Shown in pieces: positions 1 through 5,237 of a stretch of 5,801 nt of DNA. The notes under the pieces are model-generated. The model had not been told where the DNA came from. It saw nothing but the letters and a program-made list of their open reading frames with translations, and did no database searches. How positions within the stretch are numbered: the first letter of the stretch is position 1; every line of letters begins with the position of its first letter. This DNA is from Burkholderiales bacterium UBA4615 (lineage in GTDB: Bacteria; Pseudomonadota; Gammaproteobacteria; Burkholderiales; Burkholderiaceae_E): the NCBI GenBank assembly GCA_002386465.1, contig DGIT01000126.1, positions 36,050 through 41,850 on the forward strand, given 5' to 3'. The translations under genes and the position numbers were made by a program.

Positions 1-283
1 GCAACAGCTCGGGGTTGCGCGGTCCGAACGCAGCGTCGGGCGCCAGATCAAAACTGGCTGCAGCGCCCTCATGCAGACCGAGCAGGCAGCGCTCAAGAGG
101 CTCCGCCAATTGGCCGTGCCCGAGCGTGAGGGTGGCCGGACGATCGCCGAAAGTACTAATGACATCGGCCCCGGTACTTGCGAGACTGATGCGGTAATGC
201 AAGGTGAGATGGGCCTGCGGGCCGATCGTCGGCGCCGCCCCGTTCTCATCCGATCCGTTTGCCGCCATGGCGCTCTGAGTCAT
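1..283 (-). CDS. fkpB: FKBP-type peptidyl-prolyl cis-trans isomerase, SlpA/FkpB type (partial, N-terminal 94 residues)
   Basis: Only the first 94 codons are in the window; the gene runs off the left edge. Family role: a cytoplasmic prolyl isomerase and chaperone that speeds folding around X-Pro bonds. After a polar lead of about 20 residues the FKBP fold begins (HLTLHYRISL, residues 25-34), followed by LTLGHG (52-57), LERCLLGLHEG (63-73) and the family-typical APDAAFGPRNPELL (81-94). The LLGL...G...F.L.PDAAFG pattern matches SlpA/FkpB rather than FkpA or trigger factor. The flap domain expected inside the FKBP fold of SlpA lies beyond the edge. Start: ATG at 283 has GGGAG five bases upstream; an in-frame ATG at 295 would add four residues but overlaps that Shine-Dalgarno, and ATG at 268 is also possible. 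It is divergent from radC, 46 bases away. In many proteobacteria this gene precedes ispH, which would lie to the left (known context, not seen here). Confidence 0.87.
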   Translation of the reverse strand, partial: MTQSAMAANGSDENGAAPTIGPQAHLTLHYRISLASTGADVISTFGDRPATLTLGHGQLAEPLERCLLGLHEGAAASFDLAPDAAFGPRNPELL

Positions 284-305
284 TGCCACTCCCATTCAAC
301 GCCCG

Positions 306-311
306 ATTGTA
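306..311 (-). promoter_or_regulatory. Possible -10 element for the FKBP isomerase gene
   Basis: On the minus strand the short divergent gap reads TACAAT, five of six matches to TATAAT, about 23 bases before the ATG at 283. No good -35 hexamer lies 16-18 bases further up, so this is a weak call. If real, the transcript would have a leader of roughly 15 bases, enough for the GGGAG ribosome binding site. Confidence 0.3.
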
Positions 312-329
312 AGCACAGGAACCTCTGGC

Positions 330-1049
330 ATGCCCTCTTCCTCCGGCATCCGACACGCTGCCTTGCCGCCCGGCCGTCCTGGGGTGCCCCGTACCAATCG
401 ACGTGACGTCCAGCGGCGGTTGCTGGCGGAGGGCCCAGGCCAGCTGTCCGACGCCGAATTACTCGGCCTGGCCTGGGGACTGGGCGTGCGGCGCGCACCC
501 CCTCCCCTGACCGCCGCGGCGCTGCTGGAGCAGTTCGGAGGCATGGGGGGTCTGTTCGCCGCGCCGCCCACGCAGCTGGCCCGTGCGGGCCTGGGCCCAG
601 CCGCCTGGTCGGTACTGCAGGCCGCCCTCGAACTGGCACGCCGCAGCGTGGCCCAGCACCTGCGGCAAGGCAAGCTGCTGTGTTCCCCCGACATGGTGGC
701 CCAATACCTGGCCCTGAGCCTGCAGCATCGGCCGCGCGAAATCTTCGCGGTGATGTTCCTGGACGCCCGCAACCGACTCCTGGCTGCCGAGGAACTGTTT
801 CAGGGCACCCTCAGCCAGACCGCGGTCTATCCGCGCGAGGTGGCCCGGCGTGCCCTGGAGTGCAATGCCGCGGCGGTCATCCTGGCGCACAATCACCCTT
901 CCGGAGTGGCTGAACCCAGCCCGGCCGATCGGGAACTGACCAACACCCTGCAGCGCACACTGCGTTGTCTCGATATCCCTGTACTCGACCATGTCATCGT
1001 GGCCGGCGGTCAGCGGTTCTCATTCGCAGAGCACGGACTGCTCCAGTGA
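330..1049 (+). CDS. radC: RadC family JAMM/MPN+ protein
   Basis: The 239-residue protein has the two-part RadC (UPF0758) layout: an N-terminal helical region resembling helix-hairpin-helix (about residues 25-108, with RRLLAEGPGQLSDAELLGLA and a FGGMGGL segment) and a C-terminal JAMM domain (about 115-239). The metal-binding signature is intact: E154/E155 in EELFQGT, H187 and H189 in HNHPSG, S197 and D200. YPREVARRAL and LDHVIVAG are also family motifs. JAMM folds are often zinc metalloproteases, but the role of RadC is unsettled; the old link to DNA repair in E. coli was later withdrawn. Start: ATG at 330 has AGGA (317-320) nine bases upstream. The first 20 residues (many S, P, G) look dispensable and are poorly placed to be conserved. 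It lies directly upstream of rpmB, a common neighbourhood, but rpmB has its own promoter. I see no clear terminator after radC. Confidence 0.96.
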   Translation: MPSSSGIRHAALPPGRPGVPRTNRRDVQRRLLAEGPGQLSDAELLGLAWGLGVRRAPPPLTAAALLEQFGGMGGLFAAPPTQLARAGLGPAAWSVLQAALELARRSVAQHLRQGKLLCSPDMVAQYLALSLQHRPREIFAVMFLDARNRLLAAEELFQGTLSQTAVYPREVARRALECNAAAVILAHNHPSGVAEPSPADRELTNTLQRTLRCLDIPVLDHVIVAGGQRFSFAEHGLLQ

Positions 1050-1085
1050 CCGTCCCGCCGACCGCGCATGGCCGCCTCAGCGCAG

Positions 1086-1115
1086 TTGTCAGGCCCGCGG
1101 CTTTTGGCGTATGAT
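1086..1115 (+). promoter_or_regulatory. Sigma70-type promoter of rpmB-rpmG
   Basis: A -35 hexamer TTGTCA (1086-1091, five of six to TTGACA) and a -10 hexamer TATGAT (1110-1115, five of six to TATAAT) are separated by 18 bases. This places the start of transcription near 1122 and gives a leader of about 38 bases before the rpmB ATG at 1160. It is the best promoter match in the window, as expected for a ribosomal protein operon. Confidence 0.75.
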
Positions 1116-1124
1116 CTAGGGCTT

Positions 1125-1144
1125 TGCCGTTATCGGCACCGATA
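1125..1144 (+). repeat. Overlapping small dyads in the rpmB leader
   Basis: The leader between the predicted transcription start and the ribosome binding site holds two overlapping inverted repeats. TGCCG (1125-1129) pairs with CGGCA (1134-1138) around a TTAT loop, and TATCGG (1131-1136) pairs with CCGATA (1139-1144) around CA. The two pairings share bases and cannot form together. The second ends five bases before the AGGAG. As DNA it is a short near-palindrome just after +1; as RNA it would be a weak hairpin, its 2-nt loop needing partial opening. Confidence 0.4.
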
Positions 1145-1159
1145 TTTCAGGAGTTCGCC

Positions 1160-1393
1160 ATGGCCAAGTTCTGCCTCGTGACCGGCAAAGGCCCGATGGT
1201 TGGCAACAACGTTTCTCACGCCAACAACAAAACCAAGCGCCGTTTCCTGCCCAACCTGCAATCGCGTCGGTTCTGGGTCGAGAGCGAGAACCGCTGGGTG
1301 CGTCTGCGCGTCACCACTGCTGCCCTGCGCACCATCGACAAGCTCGGCATTGAAACCGTCCTGGCCGACCTGCGTGCACGCGGTCAGGCCTGA
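1160..1393 (+). CDS. rpmB: 50S ribosomal protein L28 (bL28)
   Basis: A 77-residue basic protein, one residue shorter than E. coli L28 (78). It is a structural component of the large ribosomal subunit. Family hallmarks are the N-terminal MAKFCLVTGKGPMVGNN, then SHANNKTKRRFLPNLQSRRF, WVESENRWVRLRV and the C-terminal IDKLGIETVLADLRARG. Start: ATG at 1160 has a strong AGGAG (1149-1153) six bases upstream; an in-frame ATG at 1124 would add 12 unrelated residues and lies within a base or two of the predicted transcription start, so it is rejected. It is followed after 34 bases by rpmG, forming the usual rpmBG operon. Confidence 0.98.
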   Translation: MAKFCLVTGKGPMVGNNVSHANNKTKRRFLPNLQSRRFWVESENRWVRLRVTTAALRTIDKLGIETVLADLRARGQA

Positions 1394-1415
1394 GTTGTTC
1401 CTGCACTGCTTATCC

Positions 1416-1419
1416 GGAG
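1416..1419 (+). promoter_or_regulatory. Ribosome binding site fixing the rpmG start
   Basis: GGAG lies eight bases before ATG 1428. An in-frame TGA at 1422-1424 sits between them, so the protein cannot start further upstream. This decides the short N-terminus of this bL33. Confidence 0.8.
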
Positions 1420-1427
1420 TCTGAATC

Positions 1428-1583
1428 ATGCGTGACAAGATCAAGCTGGAATCGACGGCCGGCACCGGCCATTTCTACACCACCACCAAGAACAAGAAGA
1501 CCACGCCCGAAAAGATGGAGATCAAGAAGTTCGATCCCGTTGCGCGCAAGCACGTGGCCTACAAGGAAACCAAGATCAAGTGA
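1428..1583 (+). CDS. rpmG: 50S ribosomal protein L33 (bL33), cysteine-free form
   Basis: This 51-residue basic protein is a structural component of the large subunit. The body AGTGHFYTTTKNKK (11-24), then PEKMEIKKFDPVARKHV and the ending YKETKIK are a clear bL33 match. It has no cysteines, so it is the zinc-free (C-minus) form, which is also the E. coli type. It begins MRDKIKLEST, whereas most proteobacterial homologues carry about four more residues (MAKG-like) before this point. The in-frame stop at 1422-1424 rules out a longer form. It is the second gene of the rpmBG operon, followed by a strong terminator. Confidence 0.98.
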   Translation: MRDKIKLESTAGTGHFYTTTKNKKTTPEKMEIKKFDPVARKHVAYKETKIK

Positions 1584-1635
1584 TTGGGTGAGAGGCCTCT
1601 TCGCGAGACTTCACTTCGCTTGACTCTAAGCACGT

Positions 1636-1668
1636 AAAGAAAACGCCCCTTTCGGGGCGTTTTCTTTT
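1636..1668. terminator. Bidirectional intrinsic terminator between rpmG and the desaturase
   Basis: A perfect 14-bp inverted repeat (1636-1649 with 1654-1667) closes on a TTTC loop. Its GC core is CGCCCC/GGGGCG, and its outer arms are A-rich on the left and T-rich on the right, continuing to 1668. On the plus strand it ends in a T tract 52 bases past the rpmG stop; on the minus strand the left arm reads as a T tract 51 bases past the desaturase stop. It can therefore serve both converging transcription units. Confidence 0.92.
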
Positions 1669-1708
1669 GCTGAAGCGCCCGCTGTGCAAGCGCTCCCTGG
1701 CTGGTGTT

Positions 1709-1726
1709 CGGCCTGGTTTCAGGCCG
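1709..1726 (-). repeat. Small hairpin over the desaturase stop codon
   Basis: CGGCCTG (1709-1715) and CAGGCCG (1720-1726) form a perfect 7-bp stem with a 4-base loop. The minus-strand TGA stop (1721-1719) lies at the top of the stem and in the loop. No T tract follows, so it is not an intrinsic terminator by itself; it could protect the mRNA 3' end ahead of the real terminator at 1636-1668, or be chance in GC-rich sequence. Confidence 0.4.
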
Positions 1727-2933
1727 CCTTGTAGCTGCGCATACGCAGTGCCAGTTCCTGCAGTGCGCTCACGCCACTTTCTTCGGCACGGCGACACCAG
1801 TCCTGCAGATGTGAAAGGAGCTGCTCGGCAGACGCGTTGGAGCGCTCCCAGATGGCTGCCAGCTCGCTGCGCATTTCTACGAGTTTGCTCAAGGGCGCTG
1901 ACATGGCAAGCAACTCGCCCGCCGACTCACGATTTTGTGGCGTCCAGGTGGCGGTATCCATCGGCAGCCACTGCCGGGCCGATTTCAGCGCGCTGGCCTG
2001 AGCAGGCTGGGCAGGACGCAAACGGTTGACTTCTTCGGACAGCGTGCGAGCCAGCGAATGCCCATACGCTGCCATGAGGTCGTAGCGATGCGCGATGACC
2101 GCTTGCAGGGTGTGCGCATCGACCGCCGCACGTGGCGTGGCCAGCCGCGGCACTGGCGCAATTTTGCGCACTGTGGCCAGCCCGAGCATCTCGAGGATGC
2201 GGATGTACATCCAGCCGATATCAAACTCATACCAGCGGTTCGAGAGGCGCGCAGAAGTGGCGAAGGTGTGGTGATTGTTGTGCAGCTCTTCGCCACCGAT
2301 GAGGATGCCCCAAGGGAGGATATTGCGGCTGGAGTCCGGGCATTCGAAGTTGCGATAGCCCCAGAAGTGGCCGATCCCGTTGATGACGCCAGCGGCCATG
2401 ACAGGGATCCAGATCATCTGCACCGCGAACACGGTCAGACCAATGACACCGAACAGCAGCAGATCAATGGCCAGCGTGAGGTACACGCCAACGATGGAAT
2501 AGCGCTTGTACAGGTTGCGCTCGATCCAGTCGTCTGGCGTGCCGTGGCCATATTTTGCGATGGTCTCGGCATTGGCAGCCTCGGAACGATAAAGCTCGGT
2601 GCCTTCGAGCAGCACCTTGCGCAGCCCGCGAGTTTGCGGGCTGTGCGGATCTTCGGCGGTCTCGCACTTGGCGTGATGCTTGCGGTGAATGGCCGCCCAC
2701 TCGCGGGTGACCATGCCGGTATTGAGCCAGAGCCAGAAGCGGAAGAAGTGCGAGACGCTCGCGTGCAGTTCCAGCGCGCGGTGCGCCTGACAGCGATGAA
2801 GGTAAATCGTGACCGCTGCGATCGTGATGTGGGTGGTGATCAGCGTGTAGGCAAGGATCTGCCAGCCGCTCAGATCAAGCAGGCCTGAATTCAGGAAGGA
2901 CAGTACCGCCTGGACAGCGGGATGATCGAACAA
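1719..2933 (-). CDS. desA: Membrane fatty-acid desaturase, DesA-like, with a soluble C-terminal tail
   Basis: A 404-residue integral membrane di-iron desaturase that would introduce a double bond into acyl chains, probably on phospholipid or acyl-CoA, to tune membrane fluidity. All three histidine boxes are present: HRCQAH (46-51), HRKHH (83-87) and HNNHH (218-222). There is also the extra NGIGH element (185-189) typical of delta-9-like enzymes. Hydrophobic segments lie at about 24-45, 62-75, 147-170 and 171-188, fitting the four-helix family topology. Residues after about 265 form a polar, probably helical tail of some 140 residues that belongs to no known catalytic part of the fold. Start: TTG at 2933 with GGAG (2945-2942) eight bases upstream; there is no in-frame ATG near it. 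It lies 74 bases after the methyltransferase gene on the same strand, with its own possible promoter. The symbol is by analogy with Pseudomonas DesA; the substrate and position of desaturation are inferred. Confidence 0.93.
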   Translation of the reverse strand: MFDHPAVQAVLSFLNSGLLDLSGWQILAYTLITTHITIAAVTIYLHRCQAHRALELHASVSHFFRFWLWLNTGMVTREWAAIHRKHHAKCETAEDPHSPQTRGLRKVLLEGTELYRSEAANAETIAKYGHGTPDDWIERNLYKRYSIVGVYLTLAIDLLLFGVIGLTVFAVQMIWIPVMAAGVINGIGHFWGYRNFECPDSSRNILPWGILIGGEELHNNHHTFATSARLSNRWYEFDIGWMYIRILEMLGLATVRKIAPVPRLATPRAAVDAHTLQAVIAHRYDLMAAYGHSLARTLSEEVNRLRPAQPAQASALKSARQWLPMDTATWTPQNRESAGELLAMSAPLSKLVEMRSELAAIWERSNASAEQLLSHLQDWCRRAEESGVSALQELALRMRSYKAA

Positions 2934-2941
2934 GATGTCTG

Positions 2942-2945
2942 CTCC
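2942..2945 (-). promoter_or_regulatory. Ribosome binding site supporting the TTG start of the desaturase
   Basis: On the minus strand GGAG stands eight bases before TTG 2933. No ATG or GTG occurs in frame between here and the end of the upstream gene, so this site and the rare TTG codon are taken together as the initiation region. Confidence 0.65.
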
Positions 2946-2962
2946 GTTGGAAGACGCGCCAC

Positions 2963-2991
2963 ATTCTAAAGAGGTATGGAGGCGGCGTCAC
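2963..2991 (-). promoter_or_regulatory. Possible sigma70 promoter of the desaturase gene
   Basis: On the minus strand GTGACG (2991-2986, four of six to TTGACA) and TAGAAT (2968-2963, five of six to TATAAT) are 17 bases apart. Transcription would begin near 2956, about 23 bases before the TTG start. The weak -35 fits a promoter needing an activator. The gene could instead, or also, be read through from purN and the methyltransferase, as no terminator is seen in the gap. Confidence 0.45.
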
Positions 2992-2994
2992 TCG

Positions 2995-3010
2995 GATTCA
3001 AGCCGATTCA
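2995..3010 (-). repeat. Direct repeat upstream of the desaturase promoter
   Basis: TGAATC occurs twice on the minus strand (3010-3005 and 3000-2995), separated by four bases so that the copies are exactly 10 bases apart. The nearer copy ends three bases before the putative -35. The far copy overlaps the methyltransferase stop codon. The spacing is that of two half-sites on one face of the helix, but two hexamers can recur by chance. Confidence 0.35.
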
Positions 3011-4528
3011 GCTCACCGCCGGTCGGGGCAGCCTGACCCAGCGGGCGGCAAAAAATCCATCGGTATCCACTTCGTCGGGATGCAAGCGCAGAAACTGCGG
3101 TGCATCGAAGCCCAGGCGCGCAGCGTCAAAGGCCTCGACCACTGCCTCGTTTTCGCGCTCCAGGAGACTGCAGGTGGCGTATACCAGCGTACCGCCTGGC
3201 TTGACCAGTGCTGCAGCCGCGGCAAGGATCGAGGACTGCAATACGCTCAGGGCATCAATGTCTTGTGACTGCATGCGCCACTTGAGCTCGGGATTGCGAC
3301 GTAATGTTCCGGTGCCGCTGCACGGCGCATCGACCAGCACCAGGTCGGCCCGACCCGCCAGCCGCTTGAGCTTGGGATCGCGTTCGCTGTCGAGCCCGAA
3401 GGGCTGGACGTTGGTCGCACCGGATCGGGTGAGGCGCGGTCGCAGTCGCTGCAACCGGGCTGCCGAGACGTCGCAGGCATAAATCTGGCCGCTGGAGCGC
3501 ATGGCACCGGCCAGCGCAAGCGTCTTGCCCCCTGCGCCGGCACAGAAATCGACCACGGTCTGACCCCGCTTGGGCGCCGCAAACTCCACCAGTCGCTGGC
3601 TGCCCGCGTCCTGCACTTCGAACCAGCCCTGTTCAAAGGCCGGGACGCGTTCGAGGGCGGGCTTGCCCTGCACCCGGATGGCCGTGGTGGGCACATCAAG
3701 CGCCACCGCCTCGATGCCGGCCGCATGCAAGGCAGCCAGCGCAGCCGTGCGATCGGTCTTGAGCACGTTGACACGCAAATCGAGCGGGGCAGGTTGAAGC
3801 AGCACCTGGCCCAGGCGTTCAACACGCTGCTCGGGGGTCAGAGGCATGGCATCAGATGCGGCGGCCTCGGCAGGCGAGCGCACTGCGCCTTCGGACTCAG
3901 GACTGACCGAGGGCACAACAGTCGCTGCGACTGCCTGCTGCAGCAGTTCAGCATGCAGCCAATCGGGCAGGCTCAGTCGAATGGGTTGCGCCAGCGACTG
4001 AGGGTCGATCGTCAGCACCCGCTGCAAGGCCTCGAGCAGAGGCGCCGGCAGATCAAGCCCAGGCACCGCCGCGTCGCCAAAGCGTCGCAGAATCGACAGA
4101 CGCGTGCAGGCACGGGCCAGCGAACCGCCCAGGCCCTGCGCCAGGTGCGCATACAACCTGCGATGGCGCAGGACATCGAAGACGGTTTCGGCCACCACAC
4201 CGCGATCGCGACGCCCCAGATAGGCATGCTCTCGAAAGAATCCGCGCAAGACCAGGTCTGCGGGGCCATCCAGGCGCAGCACGGCCGATACGCCGGCCTC
4301 GATGACATCGGGATGCACGCGCAGCAGCGGCCCGTCTACAGACGCAGGCGCAGCGACTGGACGGGGCGTGGCGCGTGCCTGACGTGCAGAAGCGGCTGAG
4401 CCGCCGGCGGGCCGGCGCGGCGCGCTGCGGGCATCACGCGGCTTGCGTGCGCCGGGGCCCGGGGGCTTGCCTGAAGCGGACTTGCCTGAAGCGGGTTTGG
4501 GTGATGCCTTGCGTGCTGACCCGCTCAT
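3008..4528 (-). CDS. RsmB/NOP-family SAM-dependent RNA cytosine-C5 methyltransferase
   Basis: A 506-residue protein predicted to transfer a methyl group from S-adenosylmethionine to C5 of cytosine in rRNA or tRNA. The Rossmann-fold methyltransferase core is at about 295-500. It contains SAM motif I FCAGAGGKT (328-336), acidic D353 in ACDVS, motif IV DAPCSGTGTLRRNPELKWR (400-418, C403 being the release cysteine) and motif VI YATCSLLERENE (450-461, C453 being the catalytic nucleophile). The ending TDGFFAARWVRL is also typical. Residues 1-65 are a basic Ala/Pro/Ser/Gly-rich tail, likely disordered, and 203-232 is a low-complexity linker between the N-terminal part and the core. Start: ATG at 4528 with GGAGGA (4540-4535) six bases upstream; it overlaps the purN stop as ATGA, suggesting translational coupling. 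It may be RsmB (16S C967) or a second paralogue often placed next to purN in betaproteobacteria; I cannot decide, so no symbol is given. Confidence 0.95.
   Translation of the reverse strand: MSGSARKASPKPASGKSASGKPPGPGARKPRDARSAPRRPAGGSAASARQARATPRPVAAPASVDGPLLRVHPDVIEAGVSAVLRLDGPADLVLRGFFREHAYLGRRDRGVVAETVFDVLRHRRLYAHLAQGLGGSLARACTRLSILRRFGDAAVPGLDLPAPLLEALQRVLTIDPQSLAQPIRLSLPDWLHAELLQQAVAATVVPSVSPESEGAVRSPAEAAASDAMPLTPEQRVERLGQVLLQPAPLDLRVNVLKTDRTAALAALHAAGIEAVALDVPTTAIRVQGKPALERVPAFEQGWFEVQDAGSQRLVEFAAPKRGQTVVDFCAGAGGKTLALAGAMRSSGQIYACDVSAARLQRLRPRLTRSGATNVQPFGLDSERDPKLKRLAGRADLVLVDAPCSGTGTLRRNPELKWRMQSQDIDALSVLQSSILAAAAALVKPGGTLVYATCSLLERENEAVVEAFDAARLGFDAPQFLRLHPDEVDTDGFFAARWVRLPRPAVS
4466..4494 (-). 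repeat. Tandem 15-base repeat in the methyltransferase N-terminal tail
   Basis: The 14-mer CTTGCCTGAAGCGG (plus-strand reading) occurs at 4466-4479 and 4481-4494, a period of 15 bases. On the minus strand it encodes two copies of ASGK within KPASGKSASGKP (residues 11-22). It keeps frame and lies in the disordered basic tail, so gain or loss of a copy would change tail length by five residues without a frameshift. Confidence 0.85.
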
Positions 4529-5169
4529 GGCGCGTCCTCCAGGATAAGTCGTTGCGCGTCGGTCACGCCATCGATCAGAGCGCGCCCATCGATGACCCGC
4601 ACGCGGCCTTCAAGCAACCACTGCACCGCACGCGGGTAGAGGCGATGTTCGGCAAACAGCACGCGCGCCGCGAGCAATGCTGCGTCATCGTGGTCGGTGA
4701 CCCGCACTGCAGCCTGGGCCAGGATCGGGCCGTGATCGAGCTCGGCCGTGACCAGGTGCGCGGTGGCGCCATGCAGTCGCACGCCGGCTGCGAGTGCCCT
4801 GGCATGGGTATCGAGACCGGGGAACGCGGGCAGCAGCGACGGATGAATATTGACCAGGCGCCCTGCGTAGTGACGCACAAAGGGATCGGTGAGGATACGC
4901 ATGAATCCGGCCAGCACAACCAGCTCGATGCCATGGGCATTCAGACGGGCCATCAACGCCTCGTCGAAGGCTTCGCGCGAGGCGAAATCGCGATGGGAGA
5001 GCGTCTCCACCGGCAAGCCCAGCTCGCGCGCCAGGGAGATGCCGGGCGCGGAGTCGCGGTTGCTGAGCACCAGTCCGATACGCCCGGGGAGCTGCGCTTC
5101 GCGACAGGCCCGGGCGAGGTTGGCCATGTGTGTGCCCTGGCCGGAAATCAGGATCGCGAATGTCTTCAC
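4525..5169 (-). CDS. purN: Phosphoribosylglycinamide formyltransferase (GAR transformylase)
   Basis: This 214-residue cytoplasmic enzyme transfers the formyl group of 10-formyltetrahydrofolate to glycinamide ribonucleotide, the third step of de novo purine synthesis. The length matches E. coli PurN (212). The catalytic triad is intact one position later than in E. coli: N107 and H109 in NIHPSLLPAFPG, and D145 in AELDHGPI. AGFMRIL (87-93) and HGATAHLV (133-140) are family motifs. The N-terminal phosphate-binding loop reads SGQGTH (9-14) instead of the usual SGxGSN. Start: GTG at 5169 with AAGG (5179-5176) six bases upstream; MKTFAILISG aligns with the family start. The last codons carry the Shine-Dalgarno of the methyltransferase, and TGA overlaps that gene's ATG by four bases, so the two are co-transcribed. 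It is divergent from ribF. Confidence 0.97.
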   Translation of the reverse strand: MKTFAILISGQGTHMANLARACREAQLPGRIGLVLSNRDSAPGISLARELGLPVETLSHRDFASREAFDEALMARLNAHGIELVVLAGFMRILTDPFVRHYAGRLVNIHPSLLPAFPGLDTHARALAAGVRLHGATAHLVTAELDHGPILAQAAVRVTDHDDAALLAARVLFAEHRLYPRAVQWLLEGRVRVIDGRALIDGVTDAQRLILEDAP

Positions 5170-5189
5170 TGGGCACCTTGTAGCCGTCT

Positions 5190-5198
5190 ACTTTAGCA
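5190..5198 (-). promoter_or_regulatory. Possible extended -10 element for purN
   Basis: On the minus strand TGC TAAAGT has an extended -10 TGn followed by a hexamer with four of six matches. It would start transcription about 13 bases before the GTG. There is no recognisable -35 (GGGGCG at 17 bases). It overlaps the left arm of the inverted repeat at 5195-5237. Confidence 0.28.
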
Positions 5199-5237
5199 TC
5201 GGCACGTGAGCCCGCCCCGCATTCGGACGCCGATGCT
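5195..5237. repeat. Inverted repeat in the purN-ribF divergent region
   Basis: AGCATCGGC (5195-5203) and GCCGATGCT (5229-5237) form a perfect 9-bp inverted repeat with 25 bases between them. Read outwards, each arm is GCCGATGCT followed by an AT-rich stretch: AAAGT towards purN and TTATC towards ribF. The loop also contains the palindrome CACGTG, starting at 5203. The arms are about 34 bases apart centre to centre, near three helical turns, which suits a divergent operator better than an RNA hairpin, though neither is shown. Confidence 0.6.

Noticed and set aside
280..992. Minus-strand frames across radC (280-639, 296-772, 459-992)
   Set aside because: They are shadows of radC, which has an intact JAMM signature.
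1589..1600. Short palindrome around GAGGCCTC after rpmG
   Set aside because: An 8-bp palindrome of this composition is expected by chance, and no other feature is attached to it; the real terminator follows at 1636.
1935..2888. A 317-codon open frame on the plus strand
   Set aside because: It is antisense to the desaturase, whose histidine boxes and membrane segments are clear. It shows no recognisable motif; long antisense frames are common in GC-rich DNA.
3725..5196. Two plus-strand open frames (3725-4399 and 4375-5196)
   Set aside because: They lie antisense to the methyltransferase and purN and show Arg/Gln/His-rich composition with no family motif, as expected of shadow frames.
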